The notes under the pieces: model-generated
Databases searched by the model: none
What the model saw: the letters and a program-made list of their open reading frames with translations, nothing else
Told to the model about the DNA's origin: nothing
Assembly (NCBI GenBank): GCA_910584055.1
Contig: CAJTZS010000018.1
Span: 17,119 to 81,118 of the forward strand
Reading direction: 5' to 3'
DNA: 64,000 nt
Source: an uncultured Muribaculaceae bacterium
GTDB taxonomy: Bacteria > Bacteroidota > Bacteroidia > Bacteroidales > Muribaculaceae
Shown: one piece after another, positions 34,660 to 43,226 of the stretch
Layout of the letters: each line of letters begins with the position of its first letter
Numbering within the stretch: position 1 is the first letter of the stretch
Made by a program: the position numbers and the translations under genes

Positions 34660-34667
34660 TAGTTTTG
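34660..34667 (+). promoter_or_regulatory. -7 box (TAGTTTTG) of susCD
   Basis: A consensus match 33 bases before the SusC ATG, with TTG about 24 bases upstream. Confidence 0.5.
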
Positions 34668-34700
34668 CACCAGATTTAATAACCAAACTAATAATTCATC

Positions 34701-37700
34701 ATGAAAAAATCACTCCTAAGTGCGTTGCTGCTTCTAATAGCAGCTTTCACGACGCAAGCGCAGAATATCACTGTGCAGGGAACGGTTCTCTCAAAGACGG
34801 ATGGCGAGCCCTTGATAGGTGCGACAGTCATGTCGGAAGCCACGAAAAAAGGTGTAGCCACTGATCTTGACGGTAATTTCAATTTGACCGTTCCAAAAGG
34901 TTCAATGTTGACTGTGACATATGTCGGATTTGTTCCGACAACAGTCAAGGCCGAAGAAAAACTCACCATTTATCTTTCAGAAGATTCAGAACTTCTCGAC
35001 GAAGTGGTTGTGATCGGGTATCAAACCGTACGCAAGGCCGACCTGACTGGCGCGGTATCGGTTGTTTCGACGAAATCTCTTGAAACGAGTGCCGACACTG
35101 ATCCTATGCGGGCGTTGCAAGGTAAAGTGCCCGGCATGACAATTACTACGAGTGGAGCTCCGTCAGGGACCGGAACAGTCCGGATCAGAGGTATAGGCTC
35201 ATTCAACGCATCTCAAGATCCCTTGTTTATCATTGATGGAGTTCCCACAACTGCAACTCTCAATTCATTGAATATGAACGACATCGAGAGTATGCAGGTT
35301 CTTAAGGATGCCGCCTCTGCCTCCATATATGGTTCAAGGGCAGCCAATGGCGTAATCATTATAACCACAAAGAATGGCAAAAATGCAAAAGATGGCAAAG
35401 TCAAGGTTTATCTGTCTGCCAATCTGACAGCTCAGTTTTATTCTTCACAATCGAAAATGAAACTGCTTGACACCCCCGGATATGCCACTGCCATGGCTCA
35501 GGCAGCTCTCAACGATGGAATCGATCCGATAGGATATGCACAAGGTTATGGCCTGGACCTGTCTGCTAAAGACGGTTATCCGATTCGTGCATATGACCCT
35601 TCAACTAATCAGTATGTTGATTATCGGGTAAATGGCCGGTATGACGGCTTTATCAATACCAAACGTACCATGCGTTTTTCAGATACCAACTGGCTTGATG
35701 AAATTTCGCGCACGGGATTTTCCCAAAGCTATGACGCAGCGGTATCAGCCTCAAATGAAAAAGGCTCATCCTTTTTCTCGCTTGGCTACAAGAAAAACAA
35801 TGGTATATTGAAATATACCGATTTTGAGAATTTCTCTGCACGAATCAATACATCCTACAACATAAGCAAGGTTTTAAGCGTGGGTGAGAATTTCACTCTC
35901 ACGTATACCGACCAAGTGAATTGCGAGCCTCTGGAGAACGCATTGAAGATGCCGAGCATCGTTCCTGTTTTCGAGACGGACAGAACAACCTATGCCGGAC
36001 CCGTCGGAAATATGAGCGACCGTCAGAATCCGTTGAGGGAGCTTGCATTTAACAAAGACAATGCCCTTAAAATATGGCGTATTTTCGGTAACGCATATGT
36101 TGATGTGAAACCTTTCAAAGGTTTTCTGTTCCGCTCTAATTTCGGTCTGGATTATGATGCCGCGTTCATTCATTCATATCGATATACATTCCATAGCGAT
36201 ATAGTCAATAATGACACAAACGGCACCACGTTGTCTCAGGCAAATGACTCCAAATGGACATGGACCAACACCATCAATTACGATTTCACGATAAAGAATG
36301 ACCATAATTTCACGCTCCTCGGAGGTATGGAGATGTTTCGTCAGAACAGAATAGATTTCTCTGGTGAAAATCAGGATTATTCCATTGAAACGCCTGATTA
36401 TATGTATCCCGATGCCGCAGTGGGTGTTGCGAAATCAAAGGGAAACAGGTCGGCGTATTCACTTATATCATTCTTCGGAAAGGCAGACTATAACTGGAAA
36501 AACCTGTTGCTTGCATCTTTTACCATCCGTTATGACGGTTCATCACGTTTCGGTAAGAACAACCGTTACGCCACCTTCCCGGCAGCCACCCTCGGTTATA
36601 GGGTATCCGAGCATATCGACAAAAACTGGCTTGATGATTTGAAAATCCGTTTGTCGTGGGGTAAGACCGGTAACCAGGCAATCGATAACAATGCCCGTTA
36701 TTCTCTGTTCGTTTCCGATTACGGCAATGACCGCGTCACATCTACGGCTTATGACCTTCTTCTCCAGCAGAGCGGAATTTTCCCATCCGGGTATTTTGCA
36801 AGCCAGACAGCCAATAACAACCTTAAATGGGAAAGCACTACGCAATCGAATATAGGTATTGATTTCGCGTTTCTCAACAATCGTCTTTACGGAACATGGG
36901 ATACCTACATCAAAGATGTCAAGGACATGCTGATACGTCCGGCATATCTTGGTTCAATGGGTGAGGGGGGCGCGTCCTGGGCGAATGGTCCGTCCCTGAG
37001 GAACTGGGGTATGGAATTCCTGGCAGGATGGCGCGACGAACTCGCGTGCGGATTCTCATACAAGGCTACCCTGAATTTAGATTTCTTCCGCAGCAAGGTG
37101 ACATATCTTCCGGCAACAGCAACAGGATCCTATGCACATACCCCGACACAGAATCTTGTCGAGTCCAAGATGCCGTATGGTTCAATCGTCGGTTATGTAT
37201 GGGACGGAATCTTCCAGAACGCAGCGGAGGTTGCCGCTTCAGGTCAGCCGAATGCACGCGTCGGAGGCATGAAATATAAAGATCTTGACGGCAACGGAGA
37301 AATCACGGATAAAGACCAGACATGGATTTTCAATCCGGTCCCCGACCTTTCTTTCGGCCTTAATATAGAGCTTGGTTACAAGAACTTTGATTTTCAGATG
37401 TTCTGGCAGGGCGTTCTCGGACAGGATGTCTATAATGACCAGAAATTCCAGACAGACTTCTGGAGTGTGAACGACACCGGCAGTAACAAGGGTGTCAGGG
37501 TGCTCGACGGCTGGCTTCCGGTAGTGAATACAGGCTCGACAATCCCAATGCTCACCACGAGCAACAACGGAGACGAAGGACGCTGCTCTTCTTATTTTGT
37601 TGAAAACGGTTCTTATGGAAAGCTCCGCACTTTGCAGGTCGGCTACAACCTCCCTTCAAAAGTTCTATCAAAACTGCGCATGTCTAAGGCAAGAGTATAT

Positions 37701-37823
37701 GTGTCCGGTCAGAACCTGCTCACAATCAAGAGTAAGAGCCTGACATGCACGGATCCTGAGAATCCGAGGTGGATGTATCCTCTTTCCACATCCGTTTCGT
37801 TCGGTTTCCAGGTTGAATTCTAA
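34701..37823 (+). CDS. susC: SusC-family TonB-dependent transporter (fructan)
   Basis: 1040 residues. Signal peptide (SLLSALLLLIAAFTTQAQN), a carboxypeptidase-regulatory-like domain (VQGTVLSKTDGEPLIGATVM, DGNFNLTVPKG), TonB-box region (LLDEVVVIGYQTVRKADLTG), plug (DPMRALQGKVPGMTI, FIIDGVP, GSRAANGVIIITTKNG) and a 22-strand barrel. It imports oligosaccharides across the outer membrane with energy from TonB. Its neighbours make fructo-oligosaccharides the likely cargo. The susD gene starts 31 bases after the stop. Confidence 0.93.
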   Translation: MKKSLLSALLLLIAAFTTQAQNITVQGTVLSKTDGEPLIGATVMSEATKKGVATDLDGNFNLTVPKGSMLTVTYVGFVPTTVKAEEKLTIYLSEDSELLDEVVVIGYQTVRKADLTGAVSVVSTKSLETSADTDPMRALQGKVPGMTITTSGAPSGTGTVRIRGIGSFNASQDPLFIIDGVPTTATLNSLNMNDIESMQVLKDAASASIYGSRAANGVIIITTKNGKNAKDGKVKVYLSANLTAQFYSSQSKMKLLDTPGYATAMAQAALNDGIDPIGYAQGYGLDLSAKDGYPIRAYDPSTNQYVDYRVNGRYDGFINTKRTMRFSDTNWLDEISRTGFSQSYDAAVSASNEKGSSFFSLGYKKNNGILKYTDFENFSARINTSYNISKVLSVGENFTLTYTDQVNCEPLENALKMPSIVPVFETDRTTYAGPVGNMSDRQNPLRELAFNKDNALKIWRIFGNAYVDVKPFKGFLFRSNFGLDYDAAFIHSYRYTFHSDIVNNDTNGTTLSQANDSKWTWTNTINYDFTIKNDHNFTLLGGMEMFRQNRIDFSGENQDYSIETPDYMYPDAAVGVAKSKGNRSAYSLISFFGKADYNWKNLLLASFTIRYDGSSRFGKNNRYATFPAATLGYRVSEHIDKNWLDDLKIRLSWGKTGNQAIDNNARYSLFVSDYGNDRVTSTAYDLLLQQSGIFPSGYFASQTANNNLKWESTTQSNIGIDFAFLNNRLYGTWDTYIKDVKDMLIRPAYLGSMGEGGASWANGPSLRNWGMEFLAGWRDELACGFSYKATLNLDFFRSKVTYLPATATGSYAHTPTQNLVESKMPYGSIVGYVWDGIFQNAAEVAASGQPNARVGGMKYKDLDGNGEITDKDQTWIFNPVPDLSFGLNIELGYKNFDFQMFWQGVLGQDVYNDQKFQTDFWSVNDTGSNKGVRVLDGWLPVVNTGSTIPMLTTSNNGDEGRCSSYFVENGSYGKLRTLQVGYNLPSKVLSKLRMSKARVYVSGQNLLTIKSKSLTCTDPENPRWMYPLSTSVSFGFQVEF

Positions 37824-37854
37824 ATTCGTTAACCAGTTTTTAATACAGAAAATT

Positions 37855-39627
37855 ATGAAGCTATTCAAACTATATATGATATCGATGGCAGCCATAGGAG
37901 GCATGATGCTGACTGCCTGCGATGATTTTATCGACGTACCTCCCACGGGGGTGATCGACGAGAGGGAGGCTTATAAAGAGCCTGAGAAAATGGTGAATGC
38001 CGCTTATGCAATGCTTGGAGACTGCTGGTATACCTATCCTTTCAATTTATGGCCATATGGAGACCTCGGTTCCGACGATTGTGTGAAGGGGGGATGGGGA
38101 CTTGGTGACACCGGCTATCATCCTATGGAAATATGGAAGAACCTGACATCCACCTCCGGTGAACTTGATGAGTTATGGTATAGGCTTTATTGTGCCATCT
38201 CCCGTTGCAACCGCGCTATCGTGGCCCTCAATGAATACGGTCCTGCTGCCCTTGGACAGGAAACTACAAATCTGCGGCTGGCGGAAGTGCATTTCCTTCG
38301 CGGTCATTTTTATTTCAAGTTGCTGACCATGTTCCGCCAGATTCCGTGGATAGATGAGAATGTGATGGAGGACGGGGCATGGGAGCAAACTCCGAATAAT
38401 CAGTTCACTTACCAAGAGCTGTTCGATAAGGTGATCAATGAGTTCAAAATAGCGTATGACACCCTTCCTCAGGAAATGCCGGATGGCGGACGCGCCGATA
38501 AAATAGCGGCTGCCGCGTATCTTGCAAAATGTTACCTGACTATTGCATGGGGAGACGGATATGAGGCAACTGACGGAGTTGACCATATCAATGTTGAATA
38601 TATGAAGAAGGTTGAGGAATACACCAACGTTGTCAAGAATTCCCGCTTCGGTTATCTTGAAGATTTCGGCGACATCTTCCTGCCTGAATACAAGAACAGC
38701 AAGGAATCTGTATTTGCCGTTCAGACATCCTCCTATAAGGAGGACCATACAAGGTTCGGTCGTTGCAACTGGTCGAATACATTGAATGGATGCTGGGGTA
38801 TATGGTCTTGCGGTTGGGATTGTCATAAACCGTCGCAGAATCTTGTATGCGCATTCAAGACCAGGGACGGTCTCCCAATGTTCGATGACTATGATAACGA
38901 TTATGCATATCCTGAGGCCGGCGTTGCATCTCCGCAGAAATGGGACCCACGCCTGTTCCACACCGTCGGTATGCCATCGTTCCCATACAAATATGAATCT
39001 GAATACACATTGACCATTGATAATACCCGGGATCCTAACGATTATGGCTACTATTCCTCACTTAAGGAAGTTCCGCAGCGCAGTCAGGGAGAAACATTCG
39101 ATGGGTCATGGCAGGCATTTGCAATGAATGATTATGTTTTCCGCTACTCTGATGTCATGCTTATGCGTGCGGAGGCCTTGATTGAACTTGATAATCTCTC
39201 CGAAGCGAGAACGATAATAAACGAAATACGGCAACGGGCAGCCAATTCAATTGATAAACACATTGATTATGCAAAGGATTTCTGTCAGATTTCACTGTAT
39301 CCGGCATCATATTTCGATGATAAGGCAACGGCCCGTAAATGTCTGCAATGGGAAAGGCGCCTTGAGATGGCAATGGAGAGCAGCCGCTATTTCGATCTCC
39401 GCAGATGGGGTATTGCCTCGAAGGTGCTAAACGAATATTTCACATATGAATCCGGGGCTTTCAGGACAATTCCAGACGAGAATTCACCGACAGGCTATAC
39501 CGACGTAAGATATGGTCAGTATTACAGCGATGCCCATTATACGCCGGGCAAAAACGAATTCTATCCGATTCCTTATAACCAACTTTATTACGTACCCAAT
39601 CTGTATGTTCAGAACAAAGGGTATTAG
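37855..39627 (+). CDS. susD: SusD-family surface glycan-binding lipoprotein
   Basis: 590 residues from ATG 37855; the earlier TTG at 37813 lies inside susC. Lipobox GGMMLTAC with Cys22, followed by DDFIDVPPTG. SusD-type helices and TPR-like motifs are seen (LRLAEVHFLRGHFYFKLLTM, AAAYLAKCYLTIAWGDGY, DVMLMRAEALIELDNLSEAR and the C-terminal RRLEMAMESSRYFDLRRWG). It forms the lid of the SusC transporter and binds fructan. No SusE/F-type or second GH32 gene follows. Confidence 0.92.
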   Translation: MKLFKLYMISMAAIGGMMLTACDDFIDVPPTGVIDEREAYKEPEKMVNAAYAMLGDCWYTYPFNLWPYGDLGSDDCVKGGWGLGDTGYHPMEIWKNLTSTSGELDELWYRLYCAISRCNRAIVALNEYGPAALGQETTNLRLAEVHFLRGHFYFKLLTMFRQIPWIDENVMEDGAWEQTPNNQFTYQELFDKVINEFKIAYDTLPQEMPDGGRADKIAAAAYLAKCYLTIAWGDGYEATDGVDHINVEYMKKVEEYTNVVKNSRFGYLEDFGDIFLPEYKNSKESVFAVQTSSYKEDHTRFGRCNWSNTLNGCWGIWSCGWDCHKPSQNLVCAFKTRDGLPMFDDYDNDYAYPEAGVASPQKWDPRLFHTVGMPSFPYKYESEYTLTIDNTRDPNDYGYYSSLKEVPQRSQGETFDGSWQAFAMNDYVFRYSDVMLMRAEALIELDNLSEARTIINEIRQRAANSIDKHIDYAKDFCQISLYPASYFDDKATARKCLQWERRLEMAMESSRYFDLRRWGIASKVLNEYFTYESGAFRTIPDENSPTGYTDVRYGQYYSDAHYTPGKNEFYPIPYNQLYYVPNLYVQNKGY

Positions 39628-39658
39628 AAGTTGTTTTTAGCAACTTTCAAATCAAGTA

Positions 39659-39699
39659 ATAATGCCTTCCGCTTCAATTTGCAGCGGAGGGCATTATTT
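39659..39699. terminator. Terminator after susD
   Basis: AATGCCTTCCGCT pairs with AGCGGAGGGCATT across a nine-base loop, followed by ATTTTA. It may also serve the convergent gene at 39706. Confidence 0.7.
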
Positions 39700-39705
39700 T
39701 ATGAT

Positions 39706-40245
39706 CTAATTTGGAATTCTGTAATATCGTATATTGTATAGGAAGGGGGTGACGCTGTTGGTTTCACCCGCAAATCCTGCTTCCGAAGCTGCAACAAGAT
39801 TGACTTCGCTATCGTCGGGCAAACCTAAAAGCATGGGCATCTGAATGGCTGCCCCCCATTGTAGAGTGGATGGTTTGTCTGATCCAAGTTCGAAATATGT
39901 CACATCCTGAGTCAGACTGTTGCCGTTGCCCTGACTATTGGGAAGCACTCCATTCTCCAGATAATAGAGAAGATTGTAGCGTAGAAATCTGAAATATATC
40001 TGTTCATCAGCGGTCGCGGCAGGTCCGGCGCCCATTCTGACTACCTGCATATAGACTGTGCCCTCAGGATTGAGTTTATAAAAGGGGGCTACGGAGCCGA
40101 CCTGTATATCGCCTATGGCAGGCAGCTGGTCTATGACATCGAATTTCGACAGATATTTCTTCATGGCCCTTCGTTCCGTCTTTTTCAAATCTTCAAGGGT
40201 GCAGGGATTCTGAGTAATCGTATTATATAACACTTTATATAACAC
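39706..40245 (-). pseudogene. DUF4827-like protein without signal peptide
   Basis: The 179-codon frame resembles Bacteroidota DUF4827 (FKBP-like periplasmic lipoproteins): TLEDLKKTERRAMKKYLSKF, VYMQVVRMGAGPAATADEQI, YFRFLRYNLLYYLENGVLPN, TPFLYNIRYYRIPN. Family members start with a lipoprotein signal and then a K/E-rich motif like the one at residue 17 here. In this copy the signal is missing: the frame begins at a GTG within a duplicated GTGTTATATAA sequence right after a stop. It is therefore probably a 5'-truncated remnant; expression as a cytosolic protein cannot be ruled out. Family call is by memory of its pattern. Confidence 0.5.
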
Positions 40246-40257
40246 TCCCTTAGTATT

Positions 40258-40694
40258 TTATATCTCCCAATGGCCTCCTTTTTTTGAGCCAATGTAGCGT
40301 ACCCTATCAGAAAGAGCAGCGAGTTCACGCTCGATTGTCTTTGTGGCGACTCCGATAGTGGTTGCTATTTCTGCTCTTGTGGTTTGAGGATTCTCAATGA
40401 TTAGGGCTATGATTCTCTGCTGCTGCTCGGTTAAATTTTTAGCGACATTTTTAGCGACATTTTTGTCGCTTGTGTCTGTTATCCTTTGGATAGCAGACTT
40501 TAGGGGGAAAGTAATGGTAGCGATAGTTCGGTCGCTTTCAATGATTGGTTTGATGCCGGTGAGGTTTTTCCAACTTGTGAGTTTGTTCATGTCATATCCG
40601 GCATTTCTTCGGCAGTTCAGACTTCGCGGTTTTGACCTCGAAAATCATCCCATTCTATGTCGTGTAGCCTCACTACAAGTTCCTGTTTCGTCAT
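40258..40694 (-). pseudogene. Collapsed AlbA_2 / AAA_4-type regulator gene
   Basis: Two ends of one gene type are joined. From ATG 40694 the frame reads MTKQELVVRLHDIEWDDF, the usual start of AlbA_2-domain (RecG-like, divergent AAA) proteins. One extra base in a T run then shifts the frame; in the next frame EVKTAKSELPK continues the family motif. The large middle (over 1 kb in intact genes) is gone. The 110-codon frame 40258-40590 is the C-terminal winged helix: TEQQQRIIALIIENPQTTRA, EIATTIGVATKTIERELAAL, RYIGSKKGGHWEI. Only the C-terminal DNA-binding part could still be made. Such proteins are common on Bacteroidota accessory DNA. Confidence 0.7.
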
Positions 40695-40829
40695 GCCGCT
40701 ACAAAGATAGTCAAATTTTGCCATTACTACAATTGCAACCCGGTTTCTGTCCCTGCGTATCCGCAGCTTTCCCGCCGTAATTGTTATATATCTTTTCCTT
40801 AAAATACAAGTATGTTGGAAAATTTGTTT

Positions 40830-40837
40830 TATATTTG
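40830..40837 (+). promoter_or_regulatory. -7 box (TATATTTG) before decayed toxin-antitoxin-like genes
   Basis: A consensus box; the ATG at 40854 that follows reads only MEILA and then a stop. It may be the old promoter of the broken genes downstream. Confidence 0.35.
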
Positions 40838-40873
40838 CAGAAAACAAACAGCCATGGAAATTTTGGCGTAACC

Positions 40874-40889
40874 AACACCTTAAGGTGTT
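40874..40889. repeat. 16-bp perfect palindrome
   Basis: AACACCTTAAGGTGTT, 37 bases after the -7 box and inside a decayed gene. It could be an operator of the old toxin-antitoxin-like operon. Confidence 0.4.
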
Positions 40890-40945
40890 AGTAAAGTATA
40901 GCGTGAAATAGCTGAACGCAAGACAAAATTTAGTGGTGGCTATTT
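40884..40945 (+). pseudogene. Remnant of a paralogue of the 59-residue gene
   Basis: The DNA around AGCGTGAAATAGCTGAACGC, continuing AAGACAAAATTTAGTG, matches the stretch AGCGTGAAATGGTTGAACGA at 41775 onward, in about 80% of positions over some 45 bases by eye. Stops and indels destroy the frame. It shows that a related small gene once stood upstream of the DUF3791-like remnant. Confidence 0.55.
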
Positions 40946-40957
40946 GATTTAATGATT

Positions 40958-41155
40958 ATGGATAACAAAACACTATAATTTGTAACATATTGTATCTGTA
41001 AACTCGCTCAGGCACTGAAAATAAGCCAGCGGGAGGTTTATCGGCTTCTAAAGCAATCTGTTATTATACGATTATATCGTGCCATCGTATTCACATCTCA
41101 GAGGGGCATTGCTTGTCAGGAATTTGGGTTGGATTACATGAATTAAAGGAAAAAA
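40958..41155 (+). pseudogene. DUF3791-like gene, multiply broken
   Basis: ATG 40958 reads MDNKTL and a TAA (40976-40978), then FVTYCICKLAQALKISQREV, YRLLKQS, which is the N-terminal core of small DUF3791 proteins. A frameshift near 41062 moves the rest (LLYDYIVPSYSHL) to another frame, and the end is scrambled. DUF3791 genes often sit beside toxin-like genes in Bacteroidota and Firmicutes. It directly precedes the zeta-toxin-like gene. Confidence 0.6.
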
Positions 41156-41166
41156 TAGTTGTTGTA

Positions 41167-41735
41167 ATGAGACCTAAGCTATATATAATTGCTGGATGTA
41201 ACGGTGCCGGTAAAACGACAGCATCGTTGTCAATTCTTCCGCAAGTGCTTGCTTGTAAAGAATTTGTCAACGCAGATGAAATAGCAAAGGGGATTTCTCC
41301 TTTTAAACCGGAAGAAGTTGCGATTGAGGCAGGTAGGATTATGCTTGAACGGATTGATTACCTATTGAAGCGTAAAACGACCTTTGCTATTGAGACAACA
41401 TTAGCTACACGCTCATATAGAAATTGGATAGAACGAGCAAAAGAAGAAGGGTACTATATAGAATTACTTTTCTTTTGGCTTCCCTCTCCCCATATGGCTG
41501 AAGAACGAGTGGCGATGAGAGTTGCGGCAGGGGGCATGATATTCCGTCGGACGTGATATATCGTCGTTACTGGCTTGGCATTGAAAATCTTTTTAAGATT
41601 TTTGTGCCGATTGTTGATAGTTGGTCGTTATATGATAACAGTGTTATGACTGTCCCTATTGTGGTGCAGGGAGAGGTTGTAGATGAAGATAAATTGAAAA
41701 TAATTAAAGAGATATGTCTGAATCGGAAAAAATAA
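41167..41735 (+). pseudogene. Zeta-toxin-family kinase gene with a frameshift in a G run
   Basis: From ATG 41167: MRPKLYIIAGCNGAGKTTAS (Walker A), FVNADEIAKGISPFKPEEVA, FAIETTLATRSY, typical of zeta/PezT-like kinases that phosphorylate UDP-amino sugars or other small molecules. The first frame ends at 41556 with AAGGMIFRRT. In the next frame the family sequence goes on as HDIPSDVIYRRYWLGIENLF, KIFVPIVDSWSLYDNS and ends at 41735. The junction is a run of five G (41530-41534); six G would restore one protein of about 189 residues. It may be a pseudogene, a variable tract or a read error. The Walker A motif and the ETTL motif are intact. Confidence 0.75.
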
Positions 41736-41893
41736 AATTATCGAATAGAATACTTGATGGTATTAGAAAGGCGCAGCGTGAAATGGTTGAACGAAAGGCA
41801 AAACTCGGTGAATACGTGGTTATAGCCGATAGCAATGGAGAGCCACGTCGGATTAGTGCGGAGGAAGCATTGAAATTATATCGCAGTAAATAA
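41714..41893 (+). CDS. 59-residue partner of the zeta-like gene
   Basis: A short gene from ATG 41714 that overlaps the end of the zeta-like frame by 22 bases. It reads MSESEKIKLSNRILDGIRKA, QREMVERKAKLGEYVVIADS, then NGEPRRISAEEALKLYRSK. It is highly charged, with a helical first half and a short strand region, as in many antitoxins. The overlap implies translation coupling. A decayed relative lies upstream at 40884. No family is recognised; an antitoxin role is inferred from context. Confidence 0.6.
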   Translation: MSESEKIKLSNRILDGIRKAQREMVERKAKLGEYVVIADSNGEPRRISAEEALKLYRSK

Positions 41894-41926
41894 TAGTATT
41901 AGGGTCGTTATTCTGCGGTATTAATA

Positions 41927-41963
41927 CACGCCCCGTTTCTGTATTTCAAGAAACCGGGGCGTG
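41927..41963. terminator. Hairpin between convergent genes
   Basis: CACGCCCCG pairs with CGGGGCGTG, extended by TTTCT/AGAAA with one bulge. It lies between the plus-strand 59-residue gene and the minus-strand GTPase gene. Confidence 0.65.
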
Positions 41964-42005
41964 CAGATTACTATAGTTTGAAGGTGATTGCTTCAAACGG
42001 TATTA

Positions 42006-43226
42006 TCAGCGGGATTCGAGACAGGCGTCGAGGGCGGAGGCGAGGGCGGTGCGGTCGAGGTCGCGGCCGATGAATACGAGCTTGATCATACGGTCGCCAT
42101 ATTCTTCGTCCCAGTCGCGGCGTAACCCGGGTTCACGCTCCATCAAAACCATCAACTCCTCTTCGGGTGCAGTGGCGTACCAGTAGCCGGCTTCTTTCAG
42201 ATTCTTCTGAATGCCCGCCTGTTCGAACAGCAGCGACATGTCGCGGTTATGACTGAAATATAATACGCCCTTGGTGCGTATTATATTTGCCGGCCAATGC
42301 AGGTTCACAAATCTGTCGAATTTTTCGAAAATGAACGGTTGCCGGCGGAAATAGACGTATGTGCCGATGCCATATTCTTCCGCCTCTCCTTCGCCATCAT
42401 GATGATGATGGTGCTTATGGCTGTGCCCGTGTTCGTGATCATGATCATGGTGGTGATGATGTTCATGTTCATGAAGTTGTTCTTCGGCCGGCTTTTCAAT
42501 TTCGTTGACCCATGTGGCGGATGTCGCCACAGACTCGAAGTCAAATAGACGCGTGTTGATCAGTTCGTTCAATTCTACATCGCAATAATCGCATTCAATT
42601 ATTTCCGCTCTGGGTTGCAATGCGCGTATCACGGCTTTGATGTGCGCGGCTTCATCCTGAGTTACTTCCGATATCTTGTTGAGGAGGATGATGTCGCAGA
42701 ATTCTATCTGTTCTATGATAAGGTTCTCGATATCTTCTTCATCGATATCCTCCTTTTCAAGGTTCTCTCCGCAACCGAATTCGCTTTTCATGCGCAGGGC
42801 ATCAACCACGGTCACGATGGCGTCAAGTCGCGGACGGATGATGTCGGTGCGTGCAGGATTTATCATCTGTTCCATTGAACAGATGGTCTGTGCAATCGGG
42901 GCCGGCTCGCACACACCGCTTGCTTCGATAACGATATAATCGAATCGCGCCGATTCAATCAGATCGGAAATCTGTTTTATAAGGTCGGTGCGGAGTGTGC
43001 AGCAAATGCAGCCGTTCTGGAGAGCCACAAGGTCGCCGGAATCATCCTGCCCGACGACACCTCCTTTCTGAATCAGGTCGGCATCGATATTGACTTCTCC
43101 TATGTCATTGACGATGACTGCAAAACGTATTCCCCGTTCATTAGTGAGGATATGGTTCAGGAGAGTTGTTTTACCGCTTCCGAGGTATCCCGTAAGCAGT
43201 AGCACTGGAATTTCATTATCTGTCAT
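42006..43226 (-). CDS. CobW/COG0523-family GTPase with His-rich segment
   Basis: 406 residues from ATG 43226; the upstream TTG (43247) is less likely. Walker A LLTGYLGSGKTTLLNHIL, the metal-binding CICCTL motif of the family, ASGVCEPAPI and LLNKIS (guanine recognition). A loop near residues 245-275 contains over fifteen His (HEHEHHHHHDHDHEHGHSHK), as in zinc metallochaperones. The C-terminal CobW_C domain is present (IIRTKGVLYFSHN). Family members hand metal ions, mostly zinc, to client enzymes with GTP hydrolysis. It overlaps the AlkD-like gene by 11 bases and follows the zinc peptidase gene, a possible client; this last point is inference. Confidence 0.88.
   Translation of the reverse strand: MTDNEIPVLLLTGYLGSGKTTLLNHILTNERGIRFAVIVNDIGEVNIDADLIQKGGVVGQDDSGDLVALQNGCICCTLRTDLIKQISDLIESARFDYIVIEASGVCEPAPIAQTICSMEQMINPARTDIIRPRLDAIVTVVDALRMKSEFGCGENLEKEDIDEEDIENLIIEQIEFCDIILLNKISEVTQDEAAHIKAVIRALQPRAEIIECDYCDVELNELINTRLFDFESVATSATWVNEIEKPAEEQLHEHEHHHHHDHDHEHGHSHKHHHHHDGEGEAEEYGIGTYVYFRRQPFIFEKFDRFVNLHWPANIIRTKGVLYFSHNRDMSLLFEQAGIQKNLKEAGYWYATAPEEELMVLMEREPGLRRDWDEEYGDRMIKLVFIGRDLDRTALASALDACLESR

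Noticed and set aside
38173..38961. 262-codon minus-strand ORF opposite susD
   Set aside because: Shadow of susD; the opposite strand carries the SusD motifs and lipobox.
42412..42480. CAT/ATG-rich simple repeat resembling a microsatellite
   Set aside because: It encodes the functional His-rich metal-binding loop of the GTPase.
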